DNA of 64,000 nt from Owenia fusiformis (taxonomy: Eukaryota; Annelida; Polychaeta; Sabellida; Oweniidae), in contig CAIIXF020000006.1 of NCBI GenBank assembly GCA_903813345.2, positions 33,763,524 to 33,827,523 of the forward strand. Direction: 5' to 3'. The position numbers were made by a program, and so were the translations under genes. Within the stretch, counting starts at the first letter, position 1. Each line of letters starts with the position of its first letter. Positions 1-12,500 of the stretch are shown here, piece after piece. The notes below the pieces were generated by a model. That model saw nothing but the letters and a program-made list of their open reading frames with translations, was not told the DNA's origin and ran no database searches.

Positions 1-118
1 TTTATTAACTTAATTCCTTGCACATTCTATAATTCTTATACCCTTTGCAAAAGTTAACCTGCACTCTGCACTCTAACCTATATCCAATCAGAATATGCAA
101 TCAGAAAATTGTGACACC

Positions 119-297
119 ACATTATAATTTCGATATCATGCCCCCATAAAAACATGAAACAACATTATTATTTCGATATCATGCCCCCATAAAAACATGA
201 AAACAACATTATTATTTCGATATCATGCCCCCATAAAAACATGAAAACAACATTATTATTTCAATATCGTGCCCCCATAAAAACATGAAAGCAACAT
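119..297. repeat. 44-bp tandem repeat, four copies
   Basis: A unit containing CGATATCATGCCCCCATAAA followed by AACATGAAAACAACATTATT recurs four times. The last copy is diverged (CAATATCGTG). It lies in the intron after exon 9 of the DUF4211-like gene. No coding capacity. Confidence 0.9.
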
Positions 298-420
298 TTG
301 AAACCATTAATATTAGTTTTGATAAATCATGTATACTGTAATAGTCAGAGGGTAGAGCTAGCTAATATTGAATCAGGGTACACAATTCACTTGCAATCAT
401 AATTATCTATGGGTGCATAC

Positions 421-548
421 CTTTCTTCTGGAGCCTTAGGCTTGAATCTTTCCAGGACTTCTACAATCTCTACTCCCTTTAGGAAGGTAATAGCTTTAAC
501 TTTGATTGGTCTGAACATTCCTTTCTGACTCTCTGTCCAACTGGAATA
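421..548 (-). CDS. DUF4211-like gene, coding exon 9 (last exon in the window)
   Basis: Acceptor CGTCTTCAG before 548 and donor GTATGC after 421. Encodes YSSWTESQKGMFRPIKVKAI then TFLKGVEIVEVLERFKPKAP. A second acceptor-like site upstream (before 679) would give an in-frame stop after three codons, so 548 is chosen. The exon ends with a split codon, so the gene continues beyond base 1. Confidence 0.62.
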
Positions 549-3500
549 CTGAAGACGAGGACATTGGTTAGCTATACAGTGATGTATTGGGGAAATTATG
601 GAAATGATTGGGCAATCAATGGGAGTGCTGCATTCAAATTGCCTCTTGCACCAAATTAAAGATCCGTTCATACCAAAAACTGAAGATTTTGATGAACATA
701 AAAAATTTGGATTTCTGATGATAATTTAATATTCCAGATTCTCAGGGAAACATTAGATAACTTCATGTGCAACTTACAGTGGAGAGAGACTTATGGACTA
801 GCCTCCCATCTTGTTCCTCAGCTTCAAACTTCTGTAGCAGTCTCCCAGTGTCAAGTTTCCATATAGGGAACTTCTTGTAGTTGGTCAGGTCTTTCCTCTC
901 TATCACAAAATCACCTTTCTGCAACAATAAGGAACAACAGCTACATATAACATCAAATGAAATGCTTTTTATGACAATTTTGCTGCTGTCATTATCTCAA
1001 GAATTTTATGGATTACAAAAATCTCCCATTTCAGACCATTTATTGAGGGAGAGATTCACTTAGTCCAGTTTGAATTTTACATTGCCTAAGACTCACCATC
1101 CCTTAGAATTTTAGCAATTTAGAGCCGCATCCAGTTCAATAAGCAGAAATTCACCAGAAATTATAAAATTGCCCAGTTCTCAGAATAGTTTTAGATCTGA
1201 TTCAATTGAAGTAGAATTTGACCAAATCACAAAAAGCTGACCTGATAATGATGAACAAACTCTCCATCATCTTCTACTCCTACAGCATCCTCTTCATCAA
1301 CAATCTCTGGCTGTGGTCCTGGGGGTGTCATTGGTTCAACCATTGTATGTTGGGGCTTACTTGGGGTGTTGTGGGACCTACGCCTGCAACAGTAAGCATG
1401 AAATATACATATGGGCCACTAAATTTGTCCTTTTAATTTGATCTTCCTGCAGCTGTTGTGTCACTAACAACTGGAACGATATTCATGGAGGTATATGATA
1501 TATTAAAATACCTGAATTGTAAAATAGGATGCACTCCTCTAAGTAGCTGCAATAAAATGTAGGATTCTTGTCAAATATGCCATTTTGCTAGTCTTATTTG
1601 CAGAATTTTGCTTCTTTAAACACTGAAAACAAGAATGTTTGCTTAACTATATATGAACTTAGTTGACTACTGACTTACCCTCTAGGTGAACTAGTTGATG
1701 CTCTGCCACGCTTTCTTTTAGGTTCATCGTCATCATCATCACTAATGTTGCGCCTGGTTTCCTAAAAACATCAATTGATTTAGTTGCAGGAACTTGAGAC
1801 AAAATGAGATCGAGGGGGGATTAGACAGAAAATGTAATTGGACTGAATCGCTTATATTCAAATCATTGTTATATTAAATTCAAGTTCTTTTTGTATTTGA
1901 TGCAAGAAAAACACAATATACTATAATTGTTTTTGTCAGTATGTTTCCAGTTATTTCTTTAACAAAAATAGATTTTTCACATGAATAGATTATCTGTAAA
2001 GCTTGATTTTTGTATGTTACATTAAATTAAAGTCATTTAAAGTGTTATCATTTACAATGTATAGGTATTTACAGTTTATACATTGTTTTTCACAATAAAT
2101 AGGATTGTCAATACAGAACGATCTAGATGAAGGATTTTAAGAAAGACTAGATCACTGTACTAAACAAATACTAAAAGTACATAAACTAATGTTTTCAGAT
2201 CATTATTTGATTATCATTGGAGATTTATATTTTTCAAACAAATACATCTACACATGCATTTACATTAAATTCATATAATCAATTACATTTAATAAACACA
2301 GTATTCATTATAAATAATCAACAATTATCAAATTCAATTGTCTTTCGCATTTGTAACTACGTATGTAGCAAGGCATTTGTAAAAAGGCATTAACAAGCCA
2401 AAATGTCACAACCTGATTGCAATTTCAAAATCGACAGAGACGTCAAACCCAAAAATAGTGACTAAATCAAAATAAAGCAAATTTCATTATTCAACAAGGC
2501 ATTAATATGCAAATGTCTACACATGCCATTTGTTACAGATGATGACAGCCGATGAACCCCAACCCCCAACACCAGCAGCCAAACATTATCCACAAAAAAT
2601 TGGAGATAAACAGTATGTCACCTCTTCTGGTGGTGACATAAAAATCATAATATTTTCGAGACACATGCTCCAAGTAATGACATTTGACTCACCACACCAA
2701 CTGGAGTCCAAGTCTCATCCTTGTCAGAGTCGTCATCGGCACCAACATCTACTGGAGATGGAACATATTCTTCATCTGACAAAGTCTCTTCTACATAGGA
2801 CTTCCTCTTGTCTGAAATCACAATGTTAAATGTATATTAAATGGCTGTGAATTTGTAAGAGCCATAATCTGATCCTGATAAATATTGTCATGGTAATGAA
2901 TACTAATGATGCATTGTGGGATAAATATTGAATTAATATGATCATTGATGAATTCAGACAATCTTTAGAATAAACTTTATCTCTATCTCAATCCACCTAC
3001 ATAGGTGGATAAATTTACATCCAAAATCCAAATTCCAATGACTTTTGGATAAAGCCTAGAATCTTACCACTTTACCAAATACATATCTAGGTCAATTTTT
3101 CAAAATCTTTCCTAAACAATAAAATTTATCCAGATAAATTCTTGGATCGTATGAATTCATGGCCCCTGCCCCTGTTTGCATGGTTGTAGTCACACTAATA
3201 CACTATGTAGCCAGGGAATGTTATACGTAGAGGACTCTGCTGGGTGGTCAGCAATACACTTCATTATAAAATATTGATTCTAAAAGATACATTGTTGCGT
3301 CATTGTGAATTCGTAACTTTTCAGGAAAAATATTATCAAATTAAATGGCCAACTAGTATTACTATAATATTCAGATGAAATGATTTTGCTTCTTGACACC
3401 ACAATCATGAGCTCTAGTTACAGATACGAACAGAACTAATATGCTACATATATGAACACAGTAAATGGTTGAATCCTATCTAATTTAACTTGTTTGCGAT

Positions 3501-6500
3501 AACCTGTGTGGCATTTTGTCTTGCTAATGTTGCAAGATTATCTTTTAATTTAAAATTGGCATAATCTTTGTCTCTAGTTTGTCCATTACGGGATATGAGC
3601 CAAAACTCAGCACGATTAAATATTGATCATAAATGAAATATACCGTTCTAACATTTCTCATTTATCAAATCACGTCCTTGTTAAAGTTTCGAACGGGACA
3701 CATGCCTTGATCACATTTGCTACGATTTTCACTACGGCGCCCGGCAGATTGAATATTTTGTTCAAAATTAAATACAAATTTGAACAAAACACTCAATCAA
3801 ACCCCCAGTGGCTACAGGCATAAAGATTCTATGCCATGATAACTCCAGTCACTTCACTGAGTGGTGTACCCAGCTGAACATTTCTGTCTACTTAGCGGTT
3901 TGTTCTATGTCATCCATCCTGCTAGGTTACATTGTGGAACGCAGCCAAACACGACAATGAAGGCAACAACATGTCGATGTTGATCTTAGCAGAATTTTGG
4001 GAAATTTAGATCGTCCATTTTGCAAGCTCACGTGACTGACATGTGACACGTGTCTGATCACGTGACTAGTTACTGTATCGATCATGTGACTTAATGACGT
4101 GTCAATGACGTGTCACCCAACCATGTCTTCAAGGAAAACGGAAGTAAATATTTTGGAAAATGTTTTCCGAGCATTTGCTACTGATTATAGAAGGCCCAAT
4201 TACGCAACGAACGAAACTGCTAAAATATATTTCGTGCCTAACAGGCCCAGTACGCAATGAAAGAAACTGCTAAAAACTGTATTTCTAGTCTGCTTATTGA
4301 TCTATTGATTCATAAAGACCTGAAATGATGCATTCAAATAAGACTGCCTCCCAAATGAAAACACTACACATAAAGTGGTGAAAAACAACAAACTAAAGTT
4401 GAAAGATCGCAACGTTCACTACTTTGTTCAATTCTGGAAGTCTCCAAGGGGCTGCTGAAGAAGAAGAAATGGGAAATTTTTACGATTTAGATTTTATAAC
4501 CTCAGAATACTGCCTACATTGTCGTGTTTGGCTGAGTTCAACAATGTAATCTTGCAGGAGGGATGACATAGAACAAACTGCTAAGTAGACACACGGTAAC
4601 ATTTCATTATTTCGTTATTTTCACCATATGAACTTCTACCGAGAATTTGTGTTCAGATTCTAACTCAGATGCACTTTTATGCCAGGCTGAAACTCACCAA
4701 TTTGTTTTTACTTTGACAAAGGTAAAGTTGGTTCAGTGATTTTTTTTAAAAAGACCTTGAAAATGATTTACAATGAACATGACCTTGTTGGAATCTAGGT
4801 ATTCTTGTTTTGAATTGGTTCAGTGATTTTTTTTAAAAAGACCTTGAAAATGATTTACAATGAACATGACCTTGTTGGAATCTAGGTATTCTTGTTTTGA
4901 ATTCCAGACATCTCTTTTTTGTGCAAATACAAATGCTAACAGCTTGTAAATATAAAGTAAAGACAAATGCATTTATTCATACTCCATATTATGACCTTAG
5001 TCGACGAATCGATAAAATAAGCATAAATTACCAGGCGATAGATAACAACCAAATGGAAATTTCAATGTGACAGAAATGCATGCAAAAAGACATGTGCAGA
5101 AAAACAACAAAGAATGTACATCTATTTATCAAGTTTTAACTGACTGTTTTCCATGCAAATCATGTGAAGCATTTAGAATAACACTTACTCGACACCCTAG
5201 TCGTTCGTCTAGACATATTTAGTTGCTAAAACAGCTGAAATAACGCTTCACATTGACTCCAAAGAAAGCCAAAATGGCGAACTCTTAAGTAGGTCAATTG
5301 ACTCATAGAGGGATTCCCCATGCAATAGTGCCATCTATTTTGAACATATCTACTTTCACTTTCATTATCCACTAAATAATAGTAAATATCCTGACGATCA
5401 GAAATTCGAATTCCTAATTCGAGTCTCGTGTCATGTTACACTGCATTTTTGTTTAACTTTTTTTATTGTTTGGTAAATTAGTCTGAATAAGTAACAATTT
5501 CAGACCTCCCTTTCAGAATGATATCCTTCAACTGAATATCCTGGGTGTTCAAAAAAAAACGCAACCCAAAGAAATTGCTATATCTTGAAAAATACTACTT
5601 CAATTCTGTTCATTTTTTCAGGAAAGAAAGAGGAGACTGTGTATGTATAGCTCCTGTAGTTGGTTAGTTGTAAAACATGATGCATTGGACACCTGCTAAA
5701 AAGACAGTTGTACTAGGAAAATACGAAAAACCCAGTCAGGGCTGACTGCAACCGCAAAAAAACTAAATAACTTTCTAGCCATAGTGATTTGGCTCTTCAA
5801 ATTTGGCACAAATCATCTTCATGCACTGTATGGTAAATCTGTAAAGTGAAATTAAAATCACTTCAGGGACTTTACAGTTATGGTCGAAATGCTTTCAAAT
5901 CTCAGTCAAACGCCCTGGTTCCGGCAGACTTCACAGGGGCGTAGGAAGGTGTAAATTCAACACTACGCCAAAAAATCCCGCCAAAAATATGAAACAATTG
6001 TGTCAAATCTTATCAAATCGCCTATTTCATGCTCGTTAAACGTCATTTTATGGCAATAGAGATTTTAAGCTTGCAATGTTTTCATAACCTAAATGTGAAC
6101 GGAAATATTTAAGCGATGCATTTGTATGGGCGATTGGTCATACGTATAGGTTGGCGTTTCGATTTTATATGCAAGCTTAAAATCCTTGATGCCCCTTTTA
6201 ATGTGTTTAAAATGTTCGAATGATTTTCATCATTTAAAATCACCATGGAAAATCCCAAATCTTTCTCACTTTAATCATTTTCGATTAATTGAATTGAGAT
6301 ATATATTATTGTCTGATTCCATCGTGTACCGTGCAATACGACACGTACAGATCAAAGAATCTAGCTTGATCAATTGATTTAAAGAAACGCATTCGTGATC
6401 AATGAAACAATTAACCCTAATGTCTGCAACTTTTTTTATAACACTAATTCGCAAGACCAAATAAACCTCCCACCACAAAGGTCAAATCGAGGTCAACGTG

Positions 6501-9500
6501 ACTTAGGGGTGCCGTAAATGTTATATTTTCTAAAACAATAATCTATTATCTTTCAAATGAAATAAAAATCTAGGTAATAGCTTTTCTAGAACTGAAATCG
6601 ATGGAACGCGTATTTGAATAATCAACATTTTCAGGTCGTTTTTGTCTTTAACATTCATATTTCAAGAAGTACTACCAATAACAATTGGTGATTAGTAAGA
6701 AGATAGATAATTGCTGACTTATTTATAATTTCTGTCTATGATTTTGCCTCGCAACGGAATATAAATCGATATAGTGAAATTGAAAAATTGGGGGTAGGAG
6801 AGAATAAAAAAAATATACATCTAATTTAAAGAGGTTCATCATTATAATTAAACGATACCACAGTTTGCATAAGCATTACGGAACATGCGCAAAAAATTGC
6901 AAAGGTATTCATCAAGTAGTTTTTGAAAAAACTGTTTTTTCTCAAACTCGTGAAGAGAACGCGAATCACGAATATTTGGCGAAATTGTAGTTTTAAAATC
7001 CATAAGATAGTCAACAGTGGCTCGATTTTCAGGAAATCAAGCATGTTTCTTTGCATTTTCTACAGTATTAGAACTGTAGAAGCAAGGTAACTTTCAATAT
7101 TTTATTTTTCAAAAAGAATAAAGAACATAGGAAAATGAATAAGCCTTTTTATTCTCACTTTTCAACACTACGCACTGGCGTTTTGGCGTACATTGTTCCT
7201 ACGCCACTGCTTCAGAAGGCATTTTGACCATGACTGTAAAGTCCCTGAAGTGATTTTGATGAAACTTCACAAATTCACCAGACATTGAATGAGGATAATT
7301 TGTGCCAAATCTGAAGTGCCAAAACACTATGGTTAGAAAGTTGTTAGGTTTTATTGCTGTCGCAGTCACCTCTGACTGCGTTTTTCGTATTTTCCTAGAA
7401 CAACTGTCTTTTGGGCAGGTGTCCAATGCATCATGTTTTACAACTTACTAACAACAGGAGCTTTACATACACATCATCTTCTTTCTTTTCCTGATAAAAC
7501 GAACATAACTGAATTAGTATTTTCCAAGATATAGAGATTTTCCATTCGCGTTTTTCGTATTTTCCATGTGCGACTGCCTTTTGAGCAGGTGTACAAGACA
7601 TCATGTTTTACAACTAACTAACAACGGGAGCTATACATACACAGTCTCTTCTTTCTTTCCTGAAAATATGAAAACGATTGGATAAGAATTTTCCAAGATA
7701 TAGCGATTTCTTTGGGTTGCGTTTTTTTTTGAACACCCTGTATAAACCCATTTGAATATAATTCTAACAGTTAACCTCTGAAAAGGTCAATAATTTATTT
7801 TACCCACATGATTGCACATGATAGCCATGCAATATCAGAATACTAAGCATGGTTATTTGAGGAAATTGTAACAAGGGAAAACATGACAGTAAATATTATC
7901 TTTAAAGTCTACAATAATCCTGGTGATGTATACATTGAGTTTACATATTAAGCAGATTAGAAGAGTTGATTTGCACATTGCAAGTTTGAAGACCATGATT
8001 AAATAGGGTGCTTTGATGCAATTTCATCATTGATAATGAATGTTCTTGGTAGAGTATTAATTTATGTGTTCTCGTGCACAATTTTACTCCAAAACAACAG
8101 GCCTTCAATTACCCAAATGCGAGTAAGTAGTTACCAGTTTCACCACCAGGTGGCTGATTCGGGTCAATTAACATGGCAGGTATATAAGAAAGTTCCCTTA
8201 AACTTGAATATTATCAATTTAAGTGGCTCAATTTTCATATAACCCTTATGTGTCTGATACTTATACTAATGAAAATATGTCCAGTAAAGCAAAATGTTAT
8301 CTGTCCACTAAAAGAAAAGATATTTCATTTTTTGTGATTTTATAGAATGGGGTCTATGGGGAATCTCCCCGAGCTAGAAGTCACATTTTCAAAGAAAATT
8401 AATTTTTCAAAGTTGATAAACACTTTTTAAAACCACATTTCTAGATGTAGTTTTACATGTAGATTTCAAATATGATATTACTTTGACTGAATTTTTAATT
8501 AATGACGTAAATCAAGATTATTTCTACTCGCATCTGGGTTATTACACCACACAGCGTTACTTGATATAATAAGCTTTTCACTTCTTCTTTGGGGTAACTG
8601 ATGGCATATTCTTAACACATTCAAATTGGTCCATTCCCTTAATATACATGTACAGGAATACATTGATTTTAAGCATCTTCAGTATTGCTGATAGCCATTT
8701 GCATTTCAATGATGATTTATGTGGTAACATTCATTATTATATCACTATCTAGCTAGCGACAGTATGATTGGTCAAAACCGGGTCACATGTCCTGGGATAT
8801 CTGGCGATATTCAATGGCAATGCTAATCAGATAAGACAACCGTGAGATATCTAGCGATATCCCACGCTCCCGGGAATTTTCAAAGAATTTGTTTTTGTTC
8901 AGTGTAAATAATTTAGTTCAGTGTAAGTCAAAATGGCAGACGAACCGAGTAGATTCGTAAAAACATATATATTTCAATGTTAACCTATGACTTAATAATA
9001 TTAGGGATGTTTAGCTAGACAGTGATATAATAAAACAAATATTTCACTCTATTGAGGTGAATACCTGTACATCTTTCACAAGTGATATTCCACGAAGCCC
9101 GAAGGGCAAGTGGAATATCACCTTGTGAAAGTGCTACAGGTATTCACCGATATCAACACACGGCATTCCTATATCAACACCTTCCTGACTTAACTATGAT
9201 GCTAGTCAGGGGGATTTTCTTTTTATAGTTTGTCAATGCATAGACAATTGTGCAGTATTTATACTTTTTCACACACTTTAATGATTAGCCATGTGCTTAA
9301 TGTATGTTGCATTTGTCCCATATACTATGCTAAGCAAGGCTTCCAGTCGTCAAGGTTATAAACCATCATACAAGAACCTCAAGCTTTAAATTACTCACAA
9401 AACCATACATAAAGTTATGTGGGCTATCACCTGGCAGACATAAAACTAGTTCAAGTACACTTGAATTATTAACAGATTCAGTGGATCACTGTTCCTATTT

Positions 9501-12500
9501 GGAATAGATAATAATATCCACTAGCGCATTTACCCTCTGTATTTAAAACCAACCCCAAGAGTGGAAAGTATCGAACTTACTTATTAATTTTGCTTGCTCA
9601 GCAGCTTTTCGTTTAGACCTTGGTCTGACTGCTATTGCAGGTAGGTCATCATCCACATCATGCAAACTATCCTCATAGTCATCATTAAGAGTCTCACTCA
9701 TAGGAGTGTCGGGTCTAAGCTCCATTTCCAGTTCCTCCTCTTCAGAACTCACCCTCCGTTTTTTCTTCTTTTTCGACTTTTTCGGCCTTGGTGGTTTATA
9801 TTCGATTGTTTCACTAAAATCATCAGAATCACTGGGTTTACTTAGTTGTCGGTTCATTTTTATTGTGATTTTAGTGGCCCCTTTAGATATAACAGAGGCC
9901 TCTTTGAATTGGTCATCTAGATCAGATATCACATTTTTTACGAATGATTTGGCATTTGAATTTCCATCATCATTGTCACTGTCGGAGAATGTCACTGAAG
10001 GTGTTCTCATTTTTTTAGCCTTATTGCTAAGTATTTTACTATTTGATGGTCTTCTATCAGAAACAACCATTTTTTGAGGCTTCCTCTCTTGCACAATCAA
10101 CCCTTTATTATTGTCCTGAGTTGGAAATGGTGGGCCCTTTTTCAATTTTAAGTTATTTGCATCGCCTGGTGTGGCTTTTGGAGGCTTTGGTTTGGAGGTA
10201 TCAGGTAGAGGTGTGGTCCTCAATGGTCTATTAGAGAGTTCAGGAATATATTTCGGCAATACTGGTTTACTGTTAGTTGGGTTAGTTGAGGCACTGGACA
10301 AGGTCTCAGGTTTCTTACCACCGAGGAAGTTCAGGAAAGAGGATTGAAAACCTGGATCAACAGCAGGTTTGGATTTTTTCAGTTCTTCATGTGGAGGAAT
10401 ATTTATATTACCAGGATTATGAGGGTCACCAGAATTTTGAGGGTGGCCATTATTACAGGGGTTATATGATGTTTGAGACTCGGGATAAGTGTTTTTCAAG
10501 ACCAAACCCTGCCACCTATTTTTAACAGCCTTTTTATTCTCTGCTTCCTTTTCAGGATCTTTTGTTAAATGAGCAAATTCTTCATCTATTTCTGGTTCAG
10601 GGATATATGAATTTTCATGCTGATTCCTTGTATTTTTCTTGCTGTTCACCTTCTGCCAAGCAGACATCAATGAGTTGTCCATATTCATCATTGACCCTGA
10701 AGGTGCCTCTTGAGTCTCGATTACTGAGGTTCCCAAAACATCATTGGGGTTTCCAACAAACTGGCTGTATGAACTAAATGTTGCCTCACCTTCCTGTATT
10801 AACTCTACGGGGGTCCCAAAGGGGGTCACTGCTCCTGACATAACGATGGAATCTGATGAGAAAGAAGTTATTGGGGGTATACCCTGATAGGTTGGATCAG
10901 AGATGGACTGCTGGAATTGGCTGATTGGGGAAGGTTGTACAAACCCAAATGAATTCATCGGAGGCTGCGTGTTGGTACTATTTGGTTCATACATGCTAGA
11001 ACTTGGGGCTTGAATCAGAGGAGAGTTTGGCTCAGGCTGGAACACAGAGGGCTGGATCACTGCAGTAGGTGGCCCACTTTCCTTCGTTTTCTTCTTACGC
11101 GATCGTTGCCGCTTCTGCTGCTGTTGTTTCACCGGTTCTTGCACTAGGGGGCTCGCGGGGGTCGTGGAATGCAAAGGTGACGGACTAGACATCTGAGACA
11201 TCTGGGGACTGGGGACAGGCATCGGGGATTGCTGCTGTTGTTGTAAGGGACTATTTGTTACAATATTATTCATCATATCAGATAGACGACGTTGCGGAAT
11301 CTGACCCCCTACACCTACCCCACAGCCATTTTTTATTTTCTCCTGTATAGAACTTACATCTGCTAATTCCTGTAAAGACATCTGCTGTAAGGGTAAACTG
11401 GTGGATCTTATCGGATTTGAATGTGTTGTTCGAACTGTGTCATAATTTCTTGATGGGACTGAAACGTGATTATGGGGGCTGATGGGTTCATAATTACTGC
11501 TCATAAAAGGTTCAATATTTTGCTTTGATACATCAGATGTGCTATTAGTACTTTCCACTTGTGAGGTCTGATAATTTGGAGACATAATCCTATTGGTCAA
11601 CGGCTCTGATCTGTAACTCCCTGCTTGGTTTCTAGCGTTATTTCCACCATTTTCCGGCTCAAAATTATTTCTAGGCACGTTTTCCCGTATGTACAATTCA
11701 GATGCTTTATATATTTCCTGAGGCTTATAAACCTCTTGAGCTTTTGGCATAAAATTTTCTGGTAACCGGAAACTACTATCATTTTTGATTGGATAGTTCT
11801 CTGAAGATTTGATCTGATAGTTCTCAGGGGATCTAATCTGATAGTTTTCTGGGGATGAGTTTGTATAAACATTGCTGCTGTTTTTATTTGAATTAGGCAA
11901 AAGTGATGAATACGGACTTGATTTCACATAAGTGTCATTCTTAGATGGTGTCGGGGAATAATTCTCATGCTTTGTCAAGTAAGGATCATTATGTTGGCTC
12001 GTAAAATTACTGAGATTGTTCTTGTATGAAGGCCGTGGTTCAGGTTTAGCAGGATAATTGTTTCTCTGTATGGGGGAAGGGCGGGAACCACTGTGAGCGG
12101 GGGGAGGCTCCAAAGATGTACCTGACCCCATAGATAGACCGCTGTATGGGGGACTAGTCAATGCATCTGCTGGTAATAAACCTGCAAGAACAAATAAAGA
12201 CATCACATATGAATATGATCTTCTAAAATGGGTTAATCTGATTCACTCTCAATACCAAGCAAAAAATAAATAGTACTGTGGGTACTGGGCTCACAAAAAA
12301 ACGGATACAATTTTGCCGATTTTTTGTACCAAATTATTTCATACAACTACTTTTTACATTGACATGGCTTTTTACAATGCAGGACACCTGAAATTATTTG
12401 TAAAGCTAGGAAATGGGCCAAAAGTGAATTTCCCGAGACAAAAATGGCAACAATTTTGAAAATAGACAAGCTTTTGAACCAGGAGTCATAAGGGAGTTTT

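Noticed and set aside
387-671. 94-codon minus-strand frame taken as one exon
   Set aside because: Only 421-548 fits: the upstream part joins exon 8 only through an acceptor (679) that yields a stop after three codons, while the acceptor at 548 continues the domain in phase.
9706-10077. 123-codon plus-strand frame
   Set aside because: Antisense shadow of the giant DUF4211-like exon; Ser/Phe-rich because it complements Glu/Lys/Ser codons.
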